Below are positions 53,435-62,330 of a stretch of DNA of 64,000 nt, piece after piece. The notes beneath the pieces are model-generated. The model ran no database searches and had not been told where the DNA came from. It saw only the letters and a program-made list of their open reading frames with translations. The translations under genes and the position numbers were made by a program. This DNA comes from DATFVB01 sp963714035 (GTDB taxonomy: Bacteria; Acidobacteriota; Thermoanaerobaculia; UBA5066; DATFVB01), in contig OY970224.1 of the NCBI GenBank assembly GCA_963714035.1, forward strand, positions 992,001 to 1,056,000. Reading direction: 5' to 3'. Position 1 is the first letter of the stretch, and the number at the start of each line of letters is the position of its first letter.

Positions 53435-55252
53435 CTACGCCCCGGTCCCGCGTTTGCGCTCGCGGCGAAGATACCGATAATCCCTTATCCCGAACTCCGC
53501 CATCTTCGCGATCAACGATCCGCGCGAGATGTTCAGGAGCTCGGCCCCCTTGCTCTGGTTCCCCTCGACCTTCCGCATCACCCGGTCGATCACCTGCCGC
53601 TCGACCGACTCGACGATCTTTTTCAGGTCGTCGACTTCATGGAGAACGAGCCCCGCCTCCGCCTCGCGGAATTTCGGATCGAGCCGCTCGAGCCCGATCG
53701 GGTCCTCGGGGCCGCAGACCGCCGCGAGGCGAACCAGCTCGTTCTCGAGCTCGCGGGCGTTGCCGGGATACCGGTACGTGAGGAGCGCGTTCAGCGCGTC
53801 CGGCTCGATCGGCCCCAGACCCACGGGAGCATGCCGCCGGGCGAAGTGCTCGAAGAGCGCCGGAATGTCTTCGCGCCGCTCGGCGAGCGACGGCAGCCGG
53901 ACCGTCAGCACCGCGAGCCGGAAGTACAGGTCGCGCCGGAACCCGCCGCTCTCGACGGCCGGCAGCAGGTTCGTCGACGTGGTCGCGACCCAGCGGATGC
54001 GGCCGCGCGCGCTCTCGTCCCCGGCCGTGCCGGCGATCGTGTCGAGGAGCCGCGACTGGGCCGCCGGCGGCAGGTAGCCGACCTCGTTGAGCACGAGCGT
54101 CCCGCCGAGGGCGTCGTCCAGCCGGCCGCCGTGCCGGCGCTCGCCCCGCGACCCCGCGGGGCGGCCGAAGATCTCCTCTTCGAGCCGGTTCATCGACGAA
54201 CAGTCGACGATGACGTAGGGCCCCGAAGCGGCGTCGCTATGTCGATGAATCGCGGCCGCGATCAGGTCCTTGCCCGTTCCCACCTCGCCCGAGACCAGAA
54301 TCGGCGCATTCGATCGCGCGATCCGCGGGAGGTCGAGCATGAGCCGGCGCATGACGTCGGAGGCCGCGACGATCTCGACTTCGCGGGGCACATCGACGGA
54401 TCCCGCCGACGCCGCCGGGGCCGGCTCTCCCGCGGGCGAGTGAACGGACGACCAGGCGAGATCGGCGAGCTGCGCGACCTCCTCGACGAACGCGGCCGCG
54501 CGGGGAGGAAGCCGCAGCGTTTCGCGCGCCGCGAAGACGACCTTTCGCTCGGCGCTCTTGCCGGGAGAGGCGAAGAGCGCGAGCGGGCCGCGCTCCTCGT
54601 CGACGCGGACCGGACCCATCGCGCGCCGGAGGTCGTCGGCGAGGCGCGCCGGAAACTCGAATTCCTCGTGGAAGGTCGACGCGAGCCGCCGGAACGTCCC
54701 GTCGGCTTCGAGCGCCCCGACGGCCCACTCCTCCGGCCCGAGCTCGTCGGAAAGGAATCTCGCGACTTCCCGCGCGGCGGCTTCGACCTCCGGCTCCCGC
54801 TTGAGCCGCCGGAACACGTCCAGGCGCAGGCCGCGGTACTCGGTTTCGGAGAACCCGGCCGGAGCGGCGATCGGCACGGCGGCGGTCTGGCGGCCGCCGG
54901 AGGCCGGCTCCTCGGGTTCGGCCGCGGTCTCGGCGTCTCCAACGGGAGTGATCCTGCCCGCGGGACGTCCGTTCAGGAGCGTGATCGAGGCTTCTCCGAT
55001 CGTGATGCGGTCGCCGATCCCGAGCGGCCCTCCGAGTGTCTCCTTGCCGTTGACGAAAACGGGCTCGACGCCCCGGAAAACGTCCAAAAAGTAACCGCCG
55101 TCTTTTTCGACAATTCGCGCGTGTCGTCCCGAAACGCCCCGGGCGCGGACGACGACCTGGTTTCCGGAGGACGCGCCGATCGTCACCAGCGGGCCGGTGA
55201 CCCGTCGAACTTCGGCTTCACCGGTCTTCTTTCGGACTTCCAGGCTCAACAT
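53435..55252 (-). CDS. FHA-domain AAA+ regulator, degenerate sigma-54 type
   Basis: A 605-residue protein: FHA domain (about 1-95, GRHARI motif for phosphothreonine binding), GAF-like middle (about 140-265), AAA+ domain (about 290-510) and Fis-type helix-turn-helix (about 560-600, GAELLNISRGSLIAKMAEFG). Walker A GEVGTGKD (322-329) is intact, but the GAFTGA sigma-54 loop is replaced (residues 361-377, FGRPAGSRGERRHGG), and Walker B reads LVLNEVGYL with Asn389 for Asp. It therefore probably does not activate sigma-54 in the usual way. ATG 55252 lies divergent from smc. Confidence 0.9.
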   Translation of the reverse strand: MLSLEVRKKTGEAEVRRVTGPLVTIGASSGNQVVVRARGVSGRHARIVEKDGGYFLDVFRGVEPVFVNGKETLGGPLGIGDRITIGEASITLLNGRPAGRITPVGDAETAAEPEEPASGGRQTAAVPIAAPAGFSETEYRGLRLDVFRRLKREPEVEAAAREVARFLSDELGPEEWAVGALEADGTFRRLASTFHEEFEFPARLADDLRRAMGPVRVDEERGPLALFASPGKSAERKVVFAARETLRLPPRAAAFVEEVAQLADLAWSSVHSPAGEPAPAASAGSVDVPREVEIVAASDVMRRLMLDLPRIARSNAPILVSGEVGTGKDLIAAAIHRHSDAASGPYVIVDCSSMNRLEEEIFGRPAGSRGERRHGGRLDDALGGTLVLNEVGYLPPAAQSRLLDTIAGTAGDESARGRIRWVATTSTNLLPAVESGGFRRDLYFRLAVLTVRLPSLAERREDIPALFEHFARRHAPVGLGPIEPDALNALLTYRYPGNARELENELVRLAAVCGPEDPIGLERLDPKFREAEAGLVLHEVDDLKKIVESVERQVIDRVMRKVEGNQSKGAELLNISRGSLIAKMAEFGIRDYRYLRRERKRGTGA

Positions 55253-55468
55253 TTTTTCGATCCTTCACTCTCGGGACACGCGGCGATCGTCCTGCAAGTC
55301 CACCAGCCGGCGACCCCAAGCGGCATTGCCTTTAAGAACACAAAGATAGAACAGACCGCCGGAAAACGCAATTCCGTCACGCGGCGCCGCGCGACCCGTG
55401 AACACTCTCAATTGTACGCGGCGTCTCTCGAGCCACAAGATATAGTGGATTTCGCCGAAAGCGTCTGC

Positions 55469-55474
55469 TACCCT
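55469..55474 (+). promoter_or_regulatory. Leaderless-type -10 box of smc
   Basis: TACCCT ends six bases before the smc ATG; a second candidate, TATAGT at 55441-55446, would give a leader of about 30 bases. Confidence 0.35.
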
Positions 55475-55480
55475 CGCGGC

Positions 55481-58400
55481 ATGTTCCACTTAGAGCGCCT
55501 CGAGATCTCGGGCTTCAAGTCTTTCCACGAAAGCTCGCAGTTGACGTTTCCGGGGGCGATCACCGCCGTCATCGGACCCAACGGTTGCGGAAAATCGAAC
55601 ATCTGCGACGCGGTCGCCTGGGCGCTCGGGGAGCAGAGCGCGCGGGTGCTGCGCGGCGAGAAGATGGACGACGTCATATTCAACGGCTCCGGAAAACGCC
55701 GGCCGCTCTCGATGGCCGAAGTGACGCTCACGCTCAAGTCGCGAAACGGCGACTTTCCCGAAACTGAAGGACGCGTCGCGATCGGACGCCGCGTCTACCG
55801 GGACGGCGAAGGGGAATATTTCCTGAACGGCAAGCGCGTGCGGCTCAAAGACGTGCAGGACGTGATCTTCGGCACGGGCCTCGGCGTGCGCGCGTATTCG
55901 ATCATCGAGCAGGGAAAGATCGACCAGGTCCTCTCCTCGAAACCGCAGGACCGCCGGAAGCTCATCGAGGAGGCGGCGGGCATCACGAAGTACAAGGCGC
56001 GCAAGCGCGCCGCCGAGCTCAAGCTGGAGGAGACGCGCGCGAACCTGACGCGCCTCTCCGACATCGTCTCGGAAGTCGATCGCGCGTGCGCGTCGCTCAA
56101 GCGCCAGGCGTCGAAGGCCGAGCGCTACAAGGAACGGACGGCGCTCCTTCGGGAGAAGCGGCTCCTCCTCGCGCGCCTCACCTTCGACGCGCTCTCCGAC
56201 GAAGCACAGCGCGCCTCGGCCGCGCTGGAGAGCCGCCGCGACGAGGAAGCGTCCTCCGCCGCCGACCTCGCCTCGTGCGAGGCCGCCGAGGCGGAGGCGC
56301 GCCGGCTCTCCGCCGACGGCCGCGTTCGCCGGGAGCGCGCCCGGGACGAGCTCGGCGGCCTCACTTCCGCGGTCGAACGCGACGACGCCGCGATCGAGGC
56401 CGCCCGCCGCGCCGAGATCGAGATCGCCGCGCGCCGCGAGGCGGTCGCCCGCGACTCGGAACAGCTCGCGCGGGAATCCGCCACCCGCGAGGAGACTCGC
56501 GCGCGCCTCGACGGCGAGCGCGGCGCGCGGCGGGCCGAGCTCGATTCCTCCGAGATGTCCCGTCACGCCGCGACGGAGCGGCGGCGCCTCGCGGAGGAGC
56601 GGATGGCCGGGATCGAGTCGTCTCTCGACGCGGCCCGCCGGGACCTGGCGGCGGCCGCGGCGGAGCGCGCGCAGGCGCGCAACGACCGGCACGAAATCGA
56701 CCTCGCCCTGGAAAGGATCGCCGCCGCCCGCGGACGCCTCGCCGAGACCGCCGGACGCCTCGACGCCGCGGTGGCCGTCCTCGACGCGGAGATCGGCTCC
56801 GCCGAATCGGACGAGCGCGACCGGGCCGAATCGGCGCGGGGGGCCGGGGACGCCTTCGACCGGAACGAGACGCGCCTGCGGGACGCGGCCGGCGCGCTCG
56901 CCGCTCTCGAGGAGGGCCGGGGACGCGCCCGCGAGGAGCTCGCCGCGCTCGAACAGCGCGCCCACGCGCTCGAGCAGGTGCGCGAAGACCGCGAGCGTCG
57001 CGCGGAACGCGCCGCGCGGATACTGGAGCGGGGAGGCATCGCGTCGAGAGGCCTCGTCGCTTCGCGTCTCGTCGCCCGCGACGGCTGGGACGGCGTGATC
57101 GACCGCCTCGCGTCGGAAGAGCTCGCCGCCGTTCTCGTCTCGGGCTCGCCCGAAGAGGCCGCGAAGATTCTGCGGGCCGAAGGAGCGGGAGGCTCCGTCC
57201 TGGGCGAGGGATGGGAAGGCGCGGGAACGCCCGGGTGGGAAGCCGTCCTCGAGAACTACGGAGATCTCTCCCCGGCTGTGCGTTCGGCGCTCCCGCCCGT
57301 CTTCTTCGTGGAGACCGGCGAAGAAGCAGGCGAAGGCGCCCGGCGGAATCCCGGCGCGACTTTCGCCGCGCGATCCGGAGAGATCGTTCGCGGCGCTCTC
57401 TGGCGCGTCCCGTCCCCGAGCCCGGAGAAGGCGGGCCTCCTCTCCCTGCATCGCGAGATCGAGGAGACGCGCCTGACGCGCGCCGCGACCGAAGCGTCCC
57501 TCGGCTCGCTCGAAGAGAGCCTTTCGCGCGAGCGCGAGACCCGCGCCGCGCTCGAAGCGGACTCCGCCCTGCTCGCGGATGCCCGTCGAACGGCGGAGTC
57601 CGCGCTCGCCGCCCATTCCGCCCGGCTGGCCGAACGGCGCGCCGACCGCGCCCGCAAGGCGCAGGAGCGGGAGACGCTGCGCGCCGAAGACGAGATGCTC
57701 GCCGCCGACGCGGCCGGGCTCGGCGGGCGCCGGTCGGAAACGATCGCCCGCGAGAAGGTGCTCGAGGACGGCGAAGCGGCGATCCGCTCCCGGATCGAGC
57801 GGGCGACGTCGGATCTGGGCGAATCGCGCCCGGAGGTCGCGGCGGCCCGGGAAGCCGAGGCGGCGGCGCGGGAGACCCTGGAGGGCGCGCGCGAGCGCCT
57901 CGCCTCCGTCGAACGGGAGAGCCTCGCGCTTTCCGCGCACGAGGAAGTCGCCCGGCGGAAGCGGAGCGAATGGGATCGGGAATCGGAAGCCCTCGCCGAA
58001 AGGCAGGAGACCGCGCGTCGCGAGGCCGAGCAGGCGCGCGCGCGCCGCGACGTCAACGTGCTCGCCCGGGAAGCCGCCGCGAGGACGGCCGAGGCGGGGT
58101 CGATCGAGGCCGAGCGCCTGTCGGTCGCCGCCGCGGAGGCGGAAGACGCCGTCCGGCGCGTCCGCGCGATCTTCGACGACGCCCGCCAGAAGCGCTTCGA
58201 CGCCGAGATCCTCGCCTCCCGTGTCGTCTCGGACCTGCAGCACGCGGTCGATTCGACCGCCCGCGAATTCGGCGTCTCTCCGGAGGAGCTGCCGTCCGAT
58301 CCGGGCCTCGAACCGGAAACGCGGGAGAGCCTCGATCGGGAGGCCGTCGATCTCGCCGATCAGATCGAGAAGATGGGCCCCGTGAACGTTCTCGCGTTCG

Positions 58401-58966
58401 AGGAATACCGCGAGCAGGCGGAGCGCCTCTCCTTCCTCACGACCCAGAAGGCGGACCTCGAGACCTCGATCGCCTCGCTCATGGAGACGATTCGCAAGAT
58501 CAACGCGACGTCGTCCGAGCGCTTCGCCGAGGCCTTCGCCGCGATCAACGGGCATTTCTCCGAGCTCTTCCAGCGCCTCTTCCGCGGCGGCGCCGCCCAG
58601 ATGCGGCTTCTCGACGAGAACGACCTCCTCGATTCCGGGATCGAGATCACCGCCCAGCCCCCGGGGAAGCGGAACCAGTCGATCCTGCTCCTTTCGGGCG
58701 GCGAGAAGGCGATGACCGCGATCGCGCTGCTCATGGGGATCTTCAAGTACAAGCCCTCGCCGTTCTGCATCCTCGACGAGGTGGACGCGCCCCTCGACGA
58801 CGCGAACATCGACCGCTTCGCGCAGCTCATCCGCGAGATGAGCGAGGAGACGCAGTTCATCGCGATCACGCACAACAAGCGCACGATGGAAGGGGCCGAC
58901 GCGCTCTACGGCGTGACGATGGAAGAAGCCGGCTGCTCGAAGATCGTTTCGGTCAAGTTCGACTGA
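55481..58966 (+). CDS. smc: Chromosome segregation protein SMC
   Basis: Dimeric condensin ATPase that organises the chromosome. The 1161-residue protein has an N-terminal head with Walker A GPNGCGKSN (32-40) and the Q-loop region EQGKIDQVL, two long coiled coils rich in Arg/Ala/Glu, a hinge around residues 520-640 (GWDGVIDRLASEELAAVLVSG starts it), and a C-terminal head with signature LLLSGGEKAMTAIALL and Walker B FCILDEVDAPLDDANI. Length is typical. ATG 55481 matches the family start FHLERLEISGFKSF. ScpA and ScpB are not in the window. Confidence 0.98.
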   Translation: MFHLERLEISGFKSFHESSQLTFPGAITAVIGPNGCGKSNICDAVAWALGEQSARVLRGEKMDDVIFNGSGKRRPLSMAEVTLTLKSRNGDFPETEGRVAIGRRVYRDGEGEYFLNGKRVRLKDVQDVIFGTGLGVRAYSIIEQGKIDQVLSSKPQDRRKLIEEAAGITKYKARKRAAELKLEETRANLTRLSDIVSEVDRACASLKRQASKAERYKERTALLREKRLLLARLTFDALSDEAQRASAALESRRDEEASSAADLASCEAAEAEARRLSADGRVRRERARDELGGLTSAVERDDAAIEAARRAEIEIAARREAVARDSEQLARESATREETRARLDGERGARRAELDSSEMSRHAATERRRLAEERMAGIESSLDAARRDLAAAAAERAQARNDRHEIDLALERIAAARGRLAETAGRLDAAVAVLDAEIGSAESDERDRAESARGAGDAFDRNETRLRDAAGALAALEEGRGRAREELAALEQRAHALEQVREDRERRAERAARILERGGIASRGLVASRLVARDGWDGVIDRLASEELAAVLVSGSPEEAAKILRAEGAGGSVLGEGWEGAGTPGWEAVLENYGDLSPAVRSALPPVFFVETGEEAGEGARRNPGATFAARSGEIVRGALWRVPSPSPEKAGLLSLHREIEETRLTRAATEASLGSLEESLSRERETRAALEADSALLADARRTAESALAAHSARLAERRADRARKAQERETLRAEDEMLAADAAGLGGRRSETIAREKVLEDGEAAIRSRIERATSDLGESRPEVAAAREAEAAARETLEGARERLASVERESLALSAHEEVARRKRSEWDRESEALAERQETARREAEQARARRDVNVLAREAAARTAEAGSIEAERLSVAAAEAEDAVRRVRAIFDDARQKRFDAEILASRVVSDLQHAVDSTAREFGVSPEELPSDPGLEPETRESLDREAVDLADQIEKMGPVNVLAFEEYREQAERLSFLTTQKADLETSIASLMETIRKINATSSERFAEAFAAINGHFSELFQRLFRGGAAQMRLLDENDLLDSGIEITAQPPGKRNQSILLLSGGEKAMTAIALLMGIFKYKPSPFCILDEVDAPLDDANIDRFAQLIREMSEETQFIAITHNKRTMEGADALYGVTMEEAGCSKIVSVKFD

Positions 58967-59007
58967 AGCTTGAGCAGACTCCTGCGGCTCGGCGGCGTGG
59001 CTCCGGA

Positions 59008-59090
59008 GCGCCGAGTTGAAGCGGCGAGCCGCTTAACTCGGCGCCGGGCCGTGGCGCATGAGAGCGGCAGAGCCGCTCAACGCGCCACGG
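59008..59090. repeat. Two consecutive two-part hairpins after smc
   Basis: First: GCGCCGAGTT (59008-59017) pairs with AACTCGGCGC (59035-59044), and inside it AAGCGGC (59019-59025) with GCCGCTT (59028-59034). Second: CCGTGGCGC (59049-59057) with GCGCCACGG (59082-59090), and inside GAGCGGC (59062-59068) with GCCGCTC (59072-59078). No U-run follows. They separate smc from tRNA-Thr. Confidence 0.75.
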
Positions 59091-59109
59091 CGAGATCCCG
59101 TTCGGCAGA

Positions 59110-59138
59110 TTGCCCCGATCCCTTGCCGCCGCTATAAT
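59110..59138 (+). promoter_or_regulatory. Promoter of tRNA-Thr
   Basis: TTGCCC (59110-59115), exactly 17 bases, then a perfect TATAAT (59133-59138), 18 bases before the tRNA. Confidence 0.75.
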
Positions 59139-59156
59139 CGCCGCTCTTTCAGGCGG

Positions 59157-59232
59157 GCCGATGTAGCTCAGTTGGTAGAGCAGCGGTTTCGTAAACCGCA
59201 GGTCACCGGTTCAAGTCCGGTCATCGGCTCCA
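59157..59232 (+). tRNA. tRNA-Thr (CGT)
   Basis: Acceptor arms GCCGATG (59157-59163) and CATCGGC (59222-59228) pair perfectly; discriminator T and encoded CCA follow. The anticodon stem GCGGT/ACCGC closes the loop TTCGTAA, giving anticodon CGT (threonine, ACG codons). The T-loop GTTCAAGTC and D-loop AGTTGGTAGA are standard; total 76 bases. Confidence 0.97.
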
Positions 59233-59417
59233 ATCTCCTGGAACGAAGGAAGGCTCCGGAGCCGGGATCCCGGCCACGGGTCCCACGCGCCGTGGGGTGC
59301 CGCCGCGCCGCCCGCTCGACAAGACCCCGGAGACGAGCGACTTGCGTTGGGCATTACTCTTGCAATTCCCGCGCTCGTCGGAATCCTGGAGTCGCCGACA
59401 CGGGGAAAGGAGTCGCG

Positions 59418-59567
59418 ATGCTTTGGACCATCTTCGTCATTCTGCTGATCCTGTGGCTGCTGGGAATGGTCACGTCCTACACGCTCGGCGGGTTCATCCA
59501 CATCCTGCTCGTCATCGCCGTCGTCATTCTGGTGATCCGGCTGATTTCCGGGCGGCGCGTCGTCTGA
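59418..59567 (+). CDS. Lmo0937-family small membrane protein
   Basis: A 49-residue hydrophobic protein with two membrane segments (about 3-20 and 26-43) separated by YTLGGFIH, ending in a basic tail RLISGRRVV. The pattern LWTIFVILLILWLLG...GGFIHILLVIAVV is that of the lmo0937 family of stress-associated mini-proteins of unknown function. ATG 59418 has AAAGGAG at seven bases. A perfect intrinsic terminator follows 25 bases after the stop, marking a monocistronic unit, possibly transcribed together with tRNA-Thr. Confidence 0.88.
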   Translation: MLWTIFVILLILWLLGMVTSYTLGGFIHILLVIAVVILVIRLISGRRVV

Positions 59568-59592
59568 CGATGTCCCGTCTGTCCTGACTGGC

Positions 59593-59623
59593 ATCCCGCG
59601 GGCGCGCGCCCGCGGGATTTTTT
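59593..59623 (+). terminator. Intrinsic terminator after the small membrane protein
   Basis: A perfect 26-base palindrome (59593-59618, arms ATCCCGCGGGCGC and GCGCCCGCGGGAT) runs into six T residues: the clearest Rho-independent terminator in the window. Confidence 0.9.
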
Positions 59624-59637
59624 GTATTGTTGGGCCG

Positions 59638-60036
59638 GTCAGGAAGCCGCCGGGATCGATGCCACCATCCTGCGGCGCCGGCGTCCGGTGCGGGAGTCTC
59701 CGGCCGGCTTATCCGCCCGCCTCCGCCCCGCGATCCCGAGGCTGCGCCGTCAAGAATCAGTCGCGGCGCGCAGCGCCGCCGCCTCCAGACACCCCTTGCG
59801 AGCGTCTGCCACGGGTTCGCGAAGTATCGTCGCGATGCGCCGGACGGAGTGACCCCTTCCGGACGCTCGAGCGAGGCGCAAGGGCGAGGCCGAATGCTCT
59901 AGTCGAGAATCAGCGCCGAGCGGTCAAGGCGCCGCCGGGATCGATGCCACCGTCCTGCGGCGCCGGCGTCCGGAACGGGTCACTCCGCCGGTTGACATCG
60001 CCGCCTCAGCCCGAGAAGCCGAGACTGCGCGAGCTA
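59638..60036. repeat. Duplicated block with inverted parts, no gene
   Basis: A 43-base segment at 59646-59688 recurs at 59931-59973 with one mismatch; weaker similarity extends the pair to about 110 bases (59638-59752 and 59922-60036). In addition 59839-59865 is an imperfect inverted repeat of 59966-59991. The second copy ends at the stop codon of the sigma-54 regulator gene. No reading frame or RNA gene was recognised in this 400-base gap. Confidence 0.75.
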
Positions 60037-61410
60037 AACCTCTATGCCGTATTCCTTCAGCTTCGTGTTCAGGTTCTTCAGCGGAACCTTCAGGATGCTC
60101 GCGGCCTTCTTCTTGTCTCCCTTGGCGAGCTCGAGCGTCTTGCGGAGCAGTTGCCGCTCGGCATCGGCGAGCGATCCCCCCAGCTTGACCTCGACGACGG
60201 AGCCGGAGGCCGGAGACGAAATCGCCGCGGGGGCCTTGAGCGTCGGGTGGCCCAGCACGGAGTTGACCGCCGCCGCGTTGATCACCGGAGGATTCGAGAG
60301 CACGTACGCGCGATGGATCACGTTCCGAAGCTCGCGGACGTTTCCCGGCCACGAGTGCTCGTTGAGCGCCGCGATCGCCTCCGGCTCGATCTCGCGGAAC
60401 CCTCCCTTCTCCCGCTCCTCGATCCGTTCGAGAAAGTGCTGGGCGAGCGGGGGGATGTCCTCCTTGCGTTGCCGGAGCGGCGGCAGCACGAGGGGAAAGA
60501 CGTTCAGCCGGTAGTAGAAGTCTTCGCGGAGCTTGCCGCTCTTGATCGCCTCCTGCAGGTCGCGGTTCGTGCTGGACAGGATCCGGGTGTTGATCTTGAG
60601 CTCTTCGTTTCCCCCGACGCGGCGGAACGTGCGCGTCTCGAGGACCCGGAGGAGCTTGATCTGGAGATCCGCTGACATCTCGGTGACCTCGTCGAAGAAG
60701 AGCGTCCCGCCGTTGGCGAGCTCGAAGTAACCCTGACGCCGCTTGTCGGCCCCGGTGAAGGAGCCGCGCTCGTGGCCGAACAGCTCGCTCTCGATCAGAG
60801 ACGGCGAGATCGCGCCGCAGTTGATCGCCACGAACGGCTTCGCGCGCCGCCGCGAAAGCTCGTGGATGGTGGCGGCCGCGACTTCTTTTCCGGTGCCGCT
60901 CTCGCCGATGATCATGACCGGCGCGTCGGATTTCGCGACCCGCGAGATCACGCCGAAGATCTCCTGCATCGCCTCCGACTTCCCGACCATCTGGCCGAAA
61001 CGCCCGCTCCGGGCGAGCTGCGACCGGAGATCGTCGACCTCCCGTTCGAGATCCATCTTCTCGGAGAGGCGATCGAGAACGACGGAGATCTGCGCCGGCT
61101 TCAGGGGCTTCAACAGGTAGTCGGCCGCACCCGCCTTCATCGCCTCGACGGCGGTGTCGATCGAACCGTGGCCGGTCAGAACGACGAACGCTCGCGCCGG
61201 GTCCTGCGCGCGCATCTCGCGAATCAGCTCGAGGCCGTCGCCGTCGGGAAGCATCAGGTCCACGATGCAGAGGTTGGGCGAGAAGTCCTCGAGCACCGCG
61301 TGGGCTTTCTCGAGAGATCCGACGCTCTTCGTGTCGGGATGCGCTTCGATCAGGAGCTGCTCGAGCCCGCGCCGCGTCGCCGCGTCATCCTCGACGATGA
61401 GAATCTTCAT
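60034..61410 (-). CDS. Sigma-54-dependent response regulator (NtrC family)
   Basis: A 458-residue enhancer-binding protein: receiver (about 1-115; Asp51 in CIVDLMLPDG, Lys in LLKPL), AAA+ (about 138-370) with Walker A GESGTGKE, the sigma-54 loop as GSFTGA (a known active variant of GAFTGA) and FFDEVTEMS, and a Fis-type helix-turn-helix (KKKAASILKVPLKNLNTKLKE). ATG 61410 overlaps the kinase stop (ATGA), so kinase and regulator are made together. Targets are unknown; no -24/-12 sigma-54 promoter was found near it. Confidence 0.94.
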   Translation of the reverse strand: MKILIVEDDAATRRGLEQLLIEAHPDTKSVGSLEKAHAVLEDFSPNLCIVDLMLPDGDGLELIREMRAQDPARAFVVLTGHGSIDTAVEAMKAGAADYLLKPLKPAQISVVLDRLSEKMDLEREVDDLRSQLARSGRFGQMVGKSEAMQEIFGVISRVAKSDAPVMIIGESGTGKEVAAATIHELSRRRAKPFVAINCGAISPSLIESELFGHERGSFTGADKRRQGYFELANGGTLFFDEVTEMSADLQIKLLRVLETRTFRRVGGNEELKINTRILSSTNRDLQEAIKSGKLREDFYYRLNVFPLVLPPLRQRKEDIPPLAQHFLERIEEREKGGFREIEPEAIAALNEHSWPGNVRELRNVIHRAYVLSNPPVINAAAVNSVLGHPTLKAPAAISSPASGSVVEVKLGGSLADAERQLLRKTLELAKGDKKKAASILKVPLKNLNTKLKEYGIEV

Positions 61411-62111
61411 GCGTTCTCCGCGAGAAAGCGCAGGATCGCCCGGACGTTTCCGCCCTCCTGCGCGAGAGTGAGTTCGGCGCCGTTGCTCTGCGCAAGCCGT
61501 CGCACCCGGAGAAGCCCGAAGCCTCGCCCGGAGCTCTCGTTCCCCTTGGCCGCCCCGAACAGGTGCTCGGGATCTCCGTCGGGGAGCTTGCCCGGCGACT
61601 CGCACGCGAGGAGCGGCGACGATCCGTCCGAACCGACGGACCAGCGGACGGCGCCGGGGGCGCTGGCGTGCTGGAAAGCGTTGGCGGTCAGCTCCGAGAC
61701 GACCTCGGCCAGCTCGTGCGCGGAGCCGAACCAGAGCGGCCCGTCGGAACCGGAGGGGAGCTCGAGCGCGAGGCCCCGGCGGCGGAGGTCTTCCCGAAAC
61801 GGCTCGGCGCCCTGGGAGACGACCGACCCGAGCGAGATCTCGGCCGGGACGGAATCGTCTCCCCGGGAGAAGTCGCCGATCCAGTCCAGCATCTGCGAGG
61901 CGCTCTCGAGGGCCTGCTGGGAGACGCGGAGGTTCTCGAGCACGGCATCGCGATCGAACCCGTTCTCCTTCTGGAGGCGCCGCGAGGCCACCTCGATATG
62001 GAGCGCCGCGCCCGAAAGAGGGGTCGAGATCTCATGCCGGAACCGGCGAACGAAGCGCTTCATCGCCTCGCCGCGGTCCCGGTAATAGCGAACCTGTTCC
62101 GAACCGTTCAT
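61407..62111 (-). CDS. Soluble histidine kinase, partner of the adjacent regulator
   Basis: A short cytoplasmic kinase of 234 residues without membrane helix or recognised sensor domain: HisKA starts at once with FRHEISTPLSG (His26), followed by HATPase motifs AEVVSELTANAFQHAS (N box) and GRGFGLLRVRRLA (G box). It must sense through other proteins or as a dedicated phosphodonor. Two starts are possible: ATG 62111, too close to GGGGG, and GTG 62123, eight bases after TAGACT (leaderless), which adds four residues. Cotranscribed with the sigma-54 regulator. Confidence 0.88.
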   Translation of the reverse strand: MNGSEQVRYYRDRGEAMKRFVRRFRHEISTPLSGAALHIEVASRRLQKENGFDRDAVLENLRVSQQALESASQMLDWIGDFSRGDDSVPAEISLGSVVSQGAEPFREDLRRRGLALELPSGSDGPLWFGSAHELAEVVSELTANAFQHASAPGAVRWSVGSDGSSPLLACESPGKLPDGDPEHLFGAAKGNESSGRGFGLLRVRRLAQSNGAELTLAQEGGNVRAILRFLAENA

Positions 62112-62131
62112 CCCCCTGGCCACCGGGGCGC

Positions 62132-62137
62132 AGTCTA
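62132..62137 (-). promoter_or_regulatory. Possible leaderless -10 box of the kinase-regulator pair
   Basis: TAGACT on the minus strand, eight bases before GTG 62123. Confidence 0.35.
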
Positions 62138-62330
62138 GCCGAAAATCGAGAGGAGCGGGACGCGGTCCTCGGCGCCAGTCGCGAGTTTTCCGGTCGCAAG
62201 TCGGTCTCCCCGGCCGCCGCCGGGCCCGACTCCCGCCGGCGCTCTCCCGCGCGCCGACTGATCGGGCGTTCCGAACGTCCCTCGTCCGAATTCGTCGTGC
62301 TACGATCCGATTCGGCGCCGCGCGCCGCCT

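Noticed and set aside
55490..58873. 1127-codon open frame on the minus strand
   Set aside because: Antisense of smc; Arg/Leu/Gly/Ala-rich without motifs.
59638..60036. CRISPR array
   Set aside because: Only two copies of a long repeat with a 240-base spacing and inverted parts; not the regular short repeat-spacer pattern.
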